Source: Monomorium pharaonis
Lineage: Eukaryota > Arthropoda > Insecta > Hymenoptera > Formicidae
NCBI RefSeq assembly: GCF_013373865.1
Contig: NC_050469.1
Coordinates: 11,752,740-11,816,739 of the forward strand
DNA: 64,000 bases
Reading direction: 5' to 3'
Shown here: positions 39,044 through 52,700 of the stretch, one piece after another
How the letters are laid out: each line of letters begins with the position of its first letter
Numbering within the stretch: position 1 is the first letter of the stretch
Translations under genes and position numbers: made by a program
The notes under the pieces: model-generated
The model's database searches: none
Told to the model about the DNA's origin: nothing
Seen by the model: the letters and a program-made list of their open reading frames with translations, nothing else

Positions 39044-39080
39044 GCTATAAAAGGGGCCGTCTACGCAACGCGCGTCAGTC
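39044..39080 (+). promoter_or_regulatory. TATA box plus initiator: core promoter of the ZIP13-like gene
   Basis: CTATAAAAGG at about 39045-39054 is followed by CGTCAGTC, whose TCAGTC (39075-39080) is the arthropod initiator consensus. The A at 39077 falls about 31 bases after the start of the TATA motif, the expected spacing. It sits in a CpG-rich block (about 38400-40180), 845 bases upstream of the ATG. At +28 (39104) the bases GGTGGT match the DPE consensus at five of six positions, which is weak. The resulting 5' leader would contain short upstream ORFs, including the minimal ATG AAA TAA near 39329. Confidence 0.7.
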
Positions 39081-39921
39081 GAAGGTTTTCACGTGTGGTG
39101 TACGGTGGTGTCCGTCTACGCGCAGCAGAAGCGATCTAATCGAGCACGGAAGCGCGGAGCGATAAGAGGAGGTGCACGCGCGTTTGTGCGTGTGTGCGTG
39201 TGTGTGTGTGCGACGGAGGGGACGCGACGCGCGTCTCCAGCGAGAGCTGCTGCTCGTCGTGATCGCGCGTATTCAATCGCCGCGGCGTCAGTGGTGATGC
39301 CTTTGTCCGACACGGCGCGACACGGCGGCATGAAATAACGACGGGCCGGAAAGAATCAACGAGAGGCGGCAGGCAGCAGCGGCGACGTCCTGATTCAACG
39401 AAGCGTCCGTGCTCAGTCCTCAGTGCAGGCTAGTCGGTCGCTCGGCGGTCGTTGTCTCCGCGTCTATCGTCCATCCACCTGTGTGTCTGTCCATCCACAA
39501 TCCATCCCGAGCCATCGTCCGGCAGCCGAGTAACGACGGAGTCGGTGTGGAGCCAAGGAAATCGGTGACGGGGAAACGATATCTTTTTTTCCCAAACGAC
39601 GAGGACTCACGTCTTTAAAAAACAAAAACCCTCCCTCAAAAAAACCCGTAAACTTCCACTCTTCCACCTTACAAGGGCTGTCGTGTGATCACGTCTTCCT
39701 CGAGGTGCGCGCACTCGCGCGCGCGTTTGTGTGTGTGTGTGCGAGAGAGGAGGTTATCTCCCGGTAAAGATTCTCAGAACAGTCTACCGATCTCCGGACC
39801 AGCCGTTGACGTCGAACCCGAGAGCGAACGACCCACGAGGAACGCCACCCTCGCGAGAGGAACTCCCGGTGGTGCGTAGTACGCCAGGGATTATCTTGAC
39901 AGAACGCAAACGACAACAAAC

Positions 39922-40944
39922 ATGGCCGCCGCGGCGTCATACGCGTGCACGCGCAACTGCACGAGCGCGGTTGGGTACCTGCCGACGACGTCCTGCGACG
40001 GCATCCTCGCGGCCGGCGCCGACGGCGAGTGGCTGCCCTGGCACGAGGTCGTAAGCTACTTCACCTACAACCCGTGGATATTCTCCCTGCTGGGCAGCAC
40101 GGTGGTCGGCCTCACGGGGATCTTCCCCCTCTGGCTCATACCCATCCAGGACGGCGTGGACCTGAAAACCGGCGGTTAGTTGCATTAGTTAGTTTTTTTT
40201 TTCCTTCTCGCCATGTGCACGGCTCATTGTTGTTATTATTATCACTCCGGTAATTCCGTACGTGACGCGGCGTGAAAGTTATTTTTATCTAATCTTCTCG
40301 CTCTCCATTCTCGCCTCTCGTGACTCGCCGAATAACTTTTTCAATTACGCAATTCCGCTAGATCTTCGCAAGATGACTGTGATCGCGACGAAGGGCGACG
40401 GGGGAGGGGGAAGCAGATTTAGTTCCCCAGCTGTGCGGTCGAGAGGAATCTCTCTCTCTACCATCTTTTTCTCCATTTTGTAATTACTTTTGCACTCGAC
40501 GAAAGGAAAAAGGAGGTGAACGTTTTAACATTTCCCGACTGCGAGTTGAATTTTTTTATTCCCCTCCATTTTAATAATTACTTTCGTGTTCTTGAATGCG
40601 CGTATGACGTAGAGATGAGAATTAAGTTCAGTTGCCCGCGACCGGGCAAAATTTTTTGCGCTACTTCCATTTTAATAATTAATTATTCTCGAATGAGCGC
40701 ATAACGAAAATTAACTCAATTTAATTGTGAGCTCTCTGTTATGCATTTCAGTATAAAAATTACGTAATTCTTAATTAAAACTTTTAATGCAAAATAATTA
40801 TGCTTCAATGTTCTTGAAATTTAATGTCGCAATGTATTCGTCAAACGCACTGCACGGAAAGGACTTTAGTCAATGCGTCGTTACATTTTCATCGAAAAAA
40901 ATCATAATAGTCTTACACGACGCGTAAAATATCAACGAGTGAAG

Positions 40945-40987
<43 letters not shown>

Positions 40988-43900
40988 TGTAGGTACGTAA
41001 CGTGTCTCTCTATTAAGACGAGTATCAAAGTACACAGATTTAACACCACTATTTTCTTGATAAGAGAAAACGCGTACCGCAAATGAATTCGTTACTTTTA
41101 GACAAAATTCATGTAAATTTCAGGATTCTCGGTACGTCGATTCACTTGTCCTGGAAACTTTTCGGGAAAAATGTAAAGAATCGTTATCATAAAATTGAAT
41201 GACTTTGCGTACAATAAAACTGAAGAGTCTTGCGCACAATGGATAAAAAAATCGTTCCGTTTGTTATTATCGCTTATTTATGCAGTCGTAGCGCGGCGTA
41301 GAACGCGGCATTTGTTCAGCGACGTCGTTCTTGTTTTTCCGAGCAGTCAAGCTTTAGCAATTGCAGAACGATTCTCGTAACGCACGATGATCTTCGTGAC
41401 GATCGTCGCAATTTGATTCGTCGACGTATACTTATAATTGAAATCTTCGCGCGAGAATAAACTTTTACACGTGGCCGAAAATTTCGCAAAGCTCAATTAG
41501 TTTGGCATTGAGAAAGAATTCCGCGGAGCTGAGATTTCCAAATTTCTTCGTGATATTTTATATCGCGTTCATATTTTCAGGACTGCATTTAAGGATAAAT
41601 TAAGAATTTTCATCCAAGAACTTCGATCGATTTACACTCTTATGCTCGATCGTTGCACTTTGGATGTTTTAAATAACAGACTCTCCTCTAGTCTACAATG
41701 AAGATTTTTTAAGCTTTAACCACAGTCGATTTTTATCAAAATACTCAATTGCGATTGGTCAATTTCTTACGGCTTAAAACGTAAATTTTTATTGTAGACT
41801 AGGGGTTTGATTCGCCTCTCATTCTTACATATCGTAAATTTCCTATAATTAATTCTGGTATTTTATTTTACGTATTCTCCAATGTCTTCATGTATCAACA
41901 CCGACTTTAACTGAAACTATTGTTAACATCTGACGACTTTGAGTACGGATGTGAGAATACGGGGTAACTTCGAACAAAGCACGAAGCAAGCTTTGTAAAC
42001 AAATCCCCGTAGCTGTACATTTATTCAGACCGTTACTGCTGTAACCACGGCAGGACGATTTACTCAATTAGCGAAATTTAATGAAGCAAATGAGATAAGA
42101 GCGAGAGGGAATAAATTATTTTCGTTTATAATTGATTTCTGTTGTGCGCTTCCATTGTGTATTTCCATAATGGGGCTAACGATTAATTTCGATTACTTTC
42201 AATAATATTTTCTACGGGGAATAATATAACGAAGTAACAAATACGAGTCGTAAACACGATTTTTTTTTATCTTCTTGTTACAGAAATCAGTCATTGACCA
42301 ATATAATTGCCCTACTGACGTACTAATAATGAATCGTTGCATTTTCCTTAACGATAAGAAGTGCCGGGAGGGATTGTTAAAGCTTTCATTTCCGAGCTTT
42401 ATAGATGCCGCTAAAAATGAATTGTACACTATTTTAAGTACTTAAATACCTTATGTACACTATTTTTTATTTATTTATTTATTTTAATATTACGTTGTTT
42501 ATTATTATGTATATAAGTAACATATTCAAATACAGTTTTTATGCTGATTAACATTAATTATACGCAGAAACTGTATTTTATTATTGTTTAATTAAGATTG
42601 TTATACACCTATATACTCACAACTATTTCAAATCGACAAGATAACAGAAAACACTGGATATAGAAAATCGCGTTTTATTAATTTATCCCTGCGAATAAAA
42701 TAGTTTTTGTTCGGCTGTATAATAATGCAGACGTCTATTTAATTTGTTCGAACGAGATGCGCTGCAAGCAAAATTTATATAAATTTTCCTGTGTGAAATT
42801 GTGTTCCCTTTTTTGTGTTTCCGTATTTTCAACAAAATTCTACTTTATTGTGCGCAATTAGATAGACATCACTCGATAAAGCTCGGTGCATTCGCGCTCG
42901 CTGAAAAACAGATTGGTATCACCACGTGTTGAAATCTAACTACGCAAAATGGAGGAGGGTCTGTTGTCGACGATAGTTGCCAACAGAACCGATACGTATA
43001 GCATTTCCACCGAGAGTTGCGAAATAATGGGAAATTTGATGAACATTTGACGCGTTTTCACTTGTATTCATAATCTCGATAAGCGAAGTTCAATGACATT
43101 ACGAAAGACATCGGCTCTTCTCCGACTTGATAAAAGTCGCATTAGCATGGTATGAAATCGATAAGTGAAGTCCGATATAAATTATCATACAATGTTTATT
43201 GTCTGCGAGCGCCATCTCGTGATGGTAGTTTAATGATAAAAGAAATATTTTGCGTACAATTATTTTAGCGTGCAGCTTTGAATTTTGCTCTTTACTAAGA
43301 GACTTTCTTAGTACACTTGAAAAAACAACAAATATCTCAAAACAGCAGTTTGTTCGTACACAAACAAACGCTAGATACATTGACATCACAAACGATACAC
43401 TTGGATTATGCATTTTAATTTATAATATCTTTCTGTAAATTGCACTTTTCAAAACGAGAAAAATACACGTAGAAAAAAATTAGTTTTGAATCTACAATCA
43501 TTCTTGCATATATGTAAGCAAGAACATAAAATCTTCAAAGAATTTGATAACCTTAAATGTTAGCATATTATATTTATATTTTTACATTATAATAATAATC
43601 TAAAGATAATATATAATTGTTTTAATAATATTAGTATTTTCATTCTTGTTTTAACAATATAGTTATTCTCTGTCCGCTTTTTTCTTCTCAATTCAATGGA
43701 AATTATTTTTCAATAGAGAAAAACATTTTTTCGATACAAAATTTTTTCACGTGAGCATATTATGTCTTTTCAAGATTATCAAATTTTTTTAAAGATTTTA
43801 TATTCTTGCTTTTATATGAGACAATGATTGTAGACTTAAAACAAGTTTTTTTTATGTATAATATCATTTTTCCGTTTTATCGTTGTCTGATAAATCAACA

Positions 43901-46900
43901 TATAAACATATTCAACGTACGAAAACTCGTCAGAAAACTTAAATCGTTTTGGTACAATCTCCGAGTTTCTCTCTCGATTTTGGGGCCGACTGTAATCCAA
44001 CAAAAACAACCGTTACACGAAGCTTTCAGTCGCAGCTGGACGGTGGGAAAAAAAAAGGAAGTTGCCTCGCAGTATGCATCTACGTTACACCATCCGCAGT
44101 ACCTTGGAAAAAGCGAAAAATACAGTCAAAGTGCTACAACAGTTCGGTCACACAGAAGGGCACGCCAGATACATTGGCGTCGAAATTTTCGAGCTTCGAC
44201 ATCGCGGCTCTTTCAAACGAAATCCAGCATTTGTATTCGCAATAACGCGTCCGACGGTGTTCGCCGAAATTCCATTTACGCCGCGCGTTTCACGAATTTG
44301 CGGATGCAAATGTAATTGCGACAATTAGAATCGATCTCGTGTTGCCATCCACATCGCTGACTTCAAATAACTATCGTACGGAATGACGACGACGCGAAAT
44401 GCTCGTTTCGCATCCGTTAGTTTCCCCCCCTTCTCTTTGCGTCTGCATGCGCGAAGATAAACGGCACATTGTTGTACCATTCCTTTCTCATCATCGAGGC
44501 GACAGGGACTTCTCCATTATTCCCCAGGATGTTTAAGTTAATCTTATAACGTAATAGTAAATTTATCGATAGCGCGTGATTTTAATTGGATAAATAAACT
44601 TTTAACGCACTTTAATACAGTTAACGAATAGCAATTAAATGTGCGCCTCGTATTTCTCCCGTAATTTCAGGTATATTCACATTATTCTCATTTTACGACT
44701 AATGTCATAATTATGTCCGCGCGTTGGAGCAACGTATATATTATAACTTTCTCTATTATCTCGTATTTTCCGAATCAATGCAATGGTCCCACGTTATACG
44801 AGTGAGATTAACGGTAAATGTTATATCGCTAAACTTCAACATTACGAAGTTTCGTACATATCGTAAAAAGTTTACTCATTCCCCAGTGCGCGGATACAAA
44901 AACCCATATTACGACACTGACTTTTTCTATCGACGATTAATTTGCGTGTCGGTGACAAGATTCATTCGCGCGTCGATGCGAAATCGTCCTTTTTTCCATC
45001 ATTTTACGACATATTTTACAAAGTTCGCAACTTTGCATTTCAAAAATGTTATATTCCGACGAATTTGAAAATCAAATTTTTGCAGACCCTCCATACAAAG
45101 ACATTTAAATCGGTCCGGGACAGACGGATTATGTAGTATTTAAAGATTTTACGAAGAAAACTAATTGATTTTTTATTTGATTTAATTTTTAATTTAATAT
45201 TAACAATACATATAATATATATTGACAATTAAAAGTATTAAAATTCTAACAAAATACTATATCAGTGGATGTACATTAAAGTACTATTAAATCAATTTCG
45301 ATTTATTAAGAAATTACGTTTAAATGAAAGCAACTGTTTTTATTTGAGATTGATTTTTGGAAAACACGTCTTCTTAATGTGATATTTAACAGACTTCCAT
45401 GGATTTCTATTTACTAAAGTTAAAGTTGGATACATTCAGCAGACAAAACAGATCAGTGAATGTTCTGTGTTTATATACTATGATTAGTTTCTATATCTAG
45501 CGAAGAACTAAAAGCAAGAATTAGTCATGTTAAAGACCCACCGATTAACTTTGTCAACTGAATATTTAACTCGCCATTGACTTAAGAAGACATTTTTTTT
45601 CGATCTCAAATTTAAAAAAGTTACTTTAATCATCTCATACTTGAATTTTTGTCGCTTTTTATCTAACCGATCTTTCGAGTGATATCAATCCAATGAAAAA
45701 ATAAATGACAAAAAGATTTATATGTATCAAGATTTTCTATCTCGATATCGTGAGTTATCTCTTGTGTCGATATTGTTTGATAATGTTAACATCCTATTAT
45801 TGATTATATCGAAATTTTGAAAATAAAAAGTGATAATTGTACAGAAAAAGTCCAATCGTTTTTAATGATTATTTCATTTTTTTGCTATAGTGCTTTCTAA
45901 TAAATAAGTACAATGAAAATTTCAGAACGGATTTTGTTTTTTATGTCAAACGCGTCAAATGCACTTAATAGCATGTTAATAGATTTTGCCATGAACTTTA
46001 TCCATCAAGTTATCTACATCGTCAATACTGCATACTAAACTACTTTCGAAACTTTGATCGATAAATACTTGATAACATTTGCGACTGTGTAATAGTTTTA
46101 TTACCGTCATATATCACGTATTTCTACATCGCTAGAATAATTATTTAATTCTCTTAATATAGTAAATTTATGTTTTTAATTTTATCACAGTATTATCACA
46201 GTATTCTTTTCAAAAATTTTGACTGCTTATTAATATCTCAATCAATTCTCTAATCTCACGGTCTTTACAATGTAAAATCAAATATAATTTGTTGTTATAT
46301 TGATGATAGCATTGACGTTAATATCGATATAGAGATAAATGAAACTTTTTTATCACTAAATATACTTGTGATGTAATTCTTTAAGTGCAATCTGTAAGTG
46401 ATTGAACATCTTAAAGATGTTTCAAAATTACTTGCATATTGTTTAGTTAGTATAATGCTTTAATTTTTTATGGGATGTCATTCTTTCTTCAAATCTTAGT
46501 AGAAAATACAGCGACTTATTCTAACCACGTATGCGGTAATACAATTGTCATGTCTGTATTCTTAAAATGCGACGGATATGCCACTTTGGAATTCTTAGCA
46601 ACGCGCCCTATGAGACTGCCATAAAAAAATACACGAAATAATCAAGACACAATGACAGAACAGTATTCTCGAAGAAATTTAATAACATTTAATTTCATAA
46701 CATTTAATTCTGCATCTTTGTAACAATGCGGTGTAATTCTTTAAATGTTAATCGTTTTCAAGTAGAAGTTGAAATTTGTTTTACCCTACAAATGTTTGAA
46801 AATAATTTATTTAATTGAACTAATTAATTGAAAATAATAATTAGTTAATAAAATGTGTACATAATCCGTTTTTAACTTGCTATTATCAGTTTTAACTTAA

Positions 46901-49675
46901 TTTGAAAATGTATTAATTAAATATCAAACTACAGTGCGTTATCTTTGTGAAAAAGAAATTAAATTTGTCATACATAAGAAAGAATTATACGTTTGTTTTT
47001 TTTAAACATCTGATAAAATCACAAAAACCACCCCAGTTCTATGTATTTTAGTCCTTCAAAGTCTTTAAGGAATCAGTTGTTACGATCTTTCGACGTGTTA
47101 TTATTTTCTCTAGAAGGTTGAAATCTCTGCACACGTCTATTGTGCAGTCGTGGAATGATAAAAATTTATTTATCAGTCACGTACCGCGAAACGTGATACT
47201 GGGGACCGTGTAATACAGGAAAAACCTAAATGCAAGTGCGCATCGAGTGTTTACAAGCTACAATGGTGCATGATTTATTTAATATCAGAAATAGACAATA
47301 ATAATAAGTTAATTCTCTGATCGATAAATGTTTTAAACATATAACTAAAGTTAAGATCACCTATTCGGTTTGAAGCAGATCTTGATATTAAATATAAAAT
47401 TTTTCTATTAATTTAGTATTCTTAACTCATAAGTTTAGCGCGTCAACAATTTTGTCCGTCTTGAAACACGATTAACTAAGCTAAATATCCATGGTCTTTA
47501 AAATCTAAAAGAAGCATCTCTCTCTTTAAAATCTTCTCTTATTGTTTTTCAAGACTGATGAAATTGTCGATGCATAGTTTAAATAAGTTAAGAATATTAA
47601 AGTAATAAAAAAAATTATATTTAACACCACTAAGATACGTTGCAAATCGAATAGATTAAAGTTTATGTATTTTAAAAATAATTAGTTAAAAATTAACTTA
47701 TTTGAAATTAAGTTAAAAGTTATTAATTTATTATTTAATTTTTAACTTTTTAACTAGTTAGTATCCGACAACACAATGTCCAGATTGAAAAATTGTCTTA
47801 AAATGTTTTTATTTTTATCTTACTTTTGTATACATTTTAAAAATAAAATATAAATATTTATTAATACAAGAAAAGTCTATAGTTTACTGTCAATAAGAAT
47901 GCGATATTTAAAATAAACTCATTAAAAATAGCATAATTTTGCTGCAGAATTAAATTGAAAGGTTTTAATATCCGTATATTATGTAAATTTTTTATTATAT
48001 TTACAAAATAATTCCCTTATTTATTATTGATTTTATTATGTAATTTTCAGTATTTTAAAAATTGAATTACAGCTATTTTTTTGCACATTTCTTGGTCGAA
48101 TTTATGTGTGTAATAAGAATTATTATTCCAATAGCAATTCCAGCATCTATTATGAATTTGCGACGTGTATCTCATATATAGCATTATTCTAATTACGAGC
48201 ATCCATCGTTATCTCTCTTTATCGTATCACATGATATTTTCCTCTGAATTCTTTTTCCCTTTATTTTTAATATGTAAACATACAATATTGCCTTTAAAAT
48301 TACGTAGTATCATTTTATATTTATAACTTGGTCATTTAAATTAGTTAGTATTACATGTGTGTAACTTTATACGAATGGAGGAAGAACAATTTTAATATAT
48401 ATTGTTCGAGAGCTCGATATTAAAAAAGATAAATTAATTACATGTACGCGCTTCTAGGAAATGCAACGGTAATAAATGCCAGCTCTCGCAATGCGTATGA
48501 TTATTGCAACATGTAAAATGTTCGACGCAATATATTTCCAAGTACACACCGCAAGCCAATGACAAAGAACAGAAGTAAATAAAAGATGATATGCTTTCTT
48601 GAAAGGTAACAATTATGAAATAATTATGAATGACTAAAATGAAAATTAAATTAAAACTAAAAATTAGAAAACTGAATTTCTCTGGAAAATTATTAATCTG
48701 CCTTAAAGTTTTATAGTACATTTATTTAATTCAAATAGTAATTCTATTAGTTATTATAACTACATACGATATATTAGAATTTAAAAATCTCTCTACATCA
48801 CGATTAATATAAATTATGCTGATTTTGCGAAGATATTTTGATATGAAATCGTGCACGCATTCCAGAAAGATGTTCCACGTAACAGTATTTAAGTTTACAA
48901 TGTGTTGCGCAACAGGGTGTAGTTACAGTCTTTTTTTTAATCTTGTATGATTACACATTTTAACATAAAAACATATGCTGCTTATCCGTAAGCAATTACT
49001 CACAGAAAAGAACGAATGCGAAAGATAAAACAGTCTGCCACTGTTACGTTACCCGTTACATACATTTTGTGCACATTTGTATGTAGAATTTCAAATGAAA
49101 TACACATATCGCGCGCTGCAAACGATATTACCCTTGGGAAGAGGACCAACTCGCAAAGCTCGTTCTGTTAAATCAGCCTTTAATCCTTACAAAGATCACA
49201 AAATTTGAGCTTTTTGACTGATTCTTGTGCCAAAGTGGATCGTTTTATAGATTTATCTAATATTTCCGAATGAAAAATCGATACATATTGTAGATTTTCT
49301 TATATTTATAGTCTTAAATAAAAGAATTAGTCAAAAAGACAACAATCTGTAAAAATGTTCATATTTAAAAACGTTTCGATTTGTAAATTCAATTTATAGA
49401 CTTTTATCATGTTTTTAAAAAATTAAATTTCTCGAAGATTAACAAAAAATTACATGGTAGATAATACAATTTTATGTGATATATACGTATATTTAATATT
49501 ATGTTAAAGCAAGACTTAAATTCATAGATTAACGTTTGATGATAACATTTTATGAACAGCAGAATCCAAAATTATCTTTATTACTTTACTAATCTTATTT
49601 GCCAGCGTTGTCAACAAGTTATATGTTGACTCTCTATCAACATCTTGTTTCTTTTCTTCCGGTTCTAATTAGACT

Positions 49676-49734
<59 letters not shown>

Positions 49735-52700
49735 TGAAAATTGATACAACTCTTATAATGCCGATACAATTGTAATAATAATACATCTATTAAAAGTAGG
49801 TCGCGGTATTGGAGAAGCAGTCGATCTGTCGACCGCACGAATTTACAACTGGCTGACACGTGCTGTTATCTTGGAAACCGATTATATTTCGTTTCGTCAG
49901 ATCCTGCACGTCCGAACTGACGTTGACATATTATAAAGATTATTTTCTAAAAATAAGCTAGTAATGTTAAGAACAATAAGTAACAATGATGCATCACGTG
50001 CAGTTAATGAAAATAATATGATGTGATTTACGGAATAATGTGGTCGAAACATGTGTAAAATATTTTCGGATACAGATAAATCTACGTTACTGGTAATCTC
50101 AATTTGAGACAGTGTGTATACACGTGTCTCATTGTAAATTATAATTAAAAAAGGATAATCAACTTACAACAATCATTCCATGACTGATATAAATAAATAG
50201 CGCGTTCTTAAAACATTGAATTAACGATCCTCATTTTATAAAATCTGATAGTTTCTAATCGGATTATAAATGTGTACCTTAGAGTTTTCTAATAATAGAA
50301 AGCCCAATTGTTATCAATAACGTTTTACATTTTATTATTTTCCACGACAAGCTTTACAGTCTGTGATCCACAATCGACGAGAGTTCGTCAAGAGAAGAGC
50401 GTTGATAATAATCATAGTCGTGTCAAAACGGGATCAAGGCTCGCTCATGCATTATTTATATTCCTTTTCCTCTCTTTTTCCCAATGAATCACGCGTTGAC
50501 ATCACAGTGGTTATCATTGAGTGGCCGCTTCATCCTGTAGCTGCAACTGAGCAGCAGATACTGATGCTGCAGTCTACTAACGATTATCAATTGTGCGTCG
50601 AACGTCATATTATATACGCGATATCGAAGTTTTTCTGTTTGTTATCACGACGAGCAAGTCGGCAATGGTGATATGTGCTCATAATTTACTGCATGCATTG
50701 CACTTTCCCTTAACTGCAAATATTTGCTATTATATTAACTGCATGTTTTATATTTAATTAACGGGCATTAACAGTGTTGCACTTATTTAACTTTCTTTCT
50801 TGACATTACCATATTTACGATGATTTACTTTTTTTTTTTAAGTATGTGATTATAATTTAAATATTGCGAAATCAAGAAGGAAAATTAATTTTTACCGGTT
50901 CTGCTGTTGCGAGTACGAATCGACGTAAAGGAATTTTTGAGAAGAAATTCTGGACACTTCAATAAATCTTCGCTTATGCGACCTAAATATAGGATAAATG
51001 TGCGCAGACAATATCAGAATAAGTCAATTAAGTATATCGAACGCGCAAGTTCCGCGACCTATGCGCAAAGAAGCGTGACATCCGTGGATTCATTTTGTCG
51101 CATGAACTCACTTCGAACTTATCTTGGTCTACCAGACATTCGCAATGATACGTGAAGAATTGATCGTGTGTTGAAAATTATATGAAACATTATATTTCTA
51201 TATAATTTCATATAATTGAACTTTTTACAGTTATCATAATAATACACTTAATTACTTAATTAAGACGCATTGTAACTTGTCTATTTTAGACAAAGAGAGA
51301 AATAGACGGGGAGAGACCGAGAAAGATGGGGAGAGATCGGGAGAGATGAGGAGAGACCGGGAGAGACGGGGAGAGATCGTGAGAGACGGGGAGAGACCGT
51401 GAGAGACGGGGAGAGACCGTGAGAGACGGGGAGAGACCGGGAGAGACGGGGAGAGACCGGGAGAGACGTGTAGAGACCGGGAAAGACGGGGAGAGACCGG
51501 GAGAGACGGGGAGAGATCGGGAGAGACGGGAAGAGACCGGGAGAGACGAGTAGAGACCGGGAGAGACAGGGAGAGACCGGGAGAGACGGGTAGAGATGGG
51601 GAGAGATCGGGAGAGACGAGTAGAGACCGGGAGAGACGGGGAGAAACGGGGAGAGACCGGCAGGACCGGGAGAGACCAAGAGAGACGGGGAGAGACCGGG
51701 AGAGATGGGGGAGAGGGAGAGAGAAAGAGAGACCGAAGACCGCACTAAAATCTTTTGATCCGCGTCATCGTTACAACGATTATTAAGAGAAGAAATTAAT
51801 TAGTCATGTTATCCTTCTTATTACAGAGAACGGTGGTACTCTGAAGATTCTTTTGAGCTTTGCCGTTGGTGCATTGTTGGGCGACGTTTTTCTACATCTT
51901 CTGCCGGAGGCATTCGAGAGCGAATTCCAAACGAGAGGTAATTTCATTTATTTTTCATACTCTTTGTACGCGGTATAACTAAACAAATTTTATCTTATCT
52001 TACAAGGATATTTTTATATATCACAAAAGATATATTATAATGTATCATATCGCCTATTATTGATAAGATTGACTTTATCGTTAAAAAATATTAAAAAATG
52101 TCAATTGTATACAACGTAGATGAATAAAATTACGGAGAATAACAATAAGAATAAACTATACGCATGGAAAAAAATAAATTATAAGTAAAATAAAAAAAAT
52201 TTGTATTATAAAATTTACATCATTGTGCAACTAATAAATTAACAAGTAAAATGATATTTGTATGTCATGCGAAACTGATGGCGTTAGGATGAAACGTTAA
52301 CAAAATGAAAAAAAAAACGAGTAGCCTAGATTGTCTACACTCTACATTAATGATTTTTTTTCGACATCGCAAAATCTAATACAACGTAAATATACATATA
52401 GTGTACATCTGATATTTCTTATTTGTTCTATATAGTATTCTATATAATATATAGCGCGCATATTACATTTATGATCAGAATACGTTTTGCAATGCACGTT
52501 AGCGAAGTACGAGTACGGTCTTGAAGGGCACAGGCGCAGAGCTTTATGAACGATTTAAGCGGCGACTTCGAACTCTATTGTGCGTCAGTTGCAGATTTGA
52601 ATTGCCAGCTGCGTCCACGTAAATTAAATGTCCCTCCGACCGAACCGCGTTAGGAATTCGAGGTGATCGGCAGACTGGTAATATCCGTGTAAATTACTCG

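Larger units (their letters stand above)
40175..51826 (+). other. Intron 1 of the ZIP13-like gene
   Basis: It begins with GTTAGT and ends with TTATTACAG. It holds a (CA)n run, two foldback elements, a (CT)n run and a purine minisatellite (all listed). A moderately CpG-rich patch lies at about 43950-44480. Its overlapping open frames (88-98 codons) lack any recognisable domain. No nested gene was supported on either strand. Confidence 0.8.

Noticed and set aside
44062..44328. Plus-strand 88-codon frame in ZIP13 intron 1
   Set aside because: Locally richer composition made it look protein-like, but there is no recognisable domain and the neighbouring frames are equally open. Not enough to call a nested gene.
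51281..51745. Minus-strand 154-codon Ser/Pro/Leu-rich frame
   Set aside because: It is the translation of the decamer minisatellite. Three units equal 30 bases, so a frame stays open by construction. No start context or gene signals.
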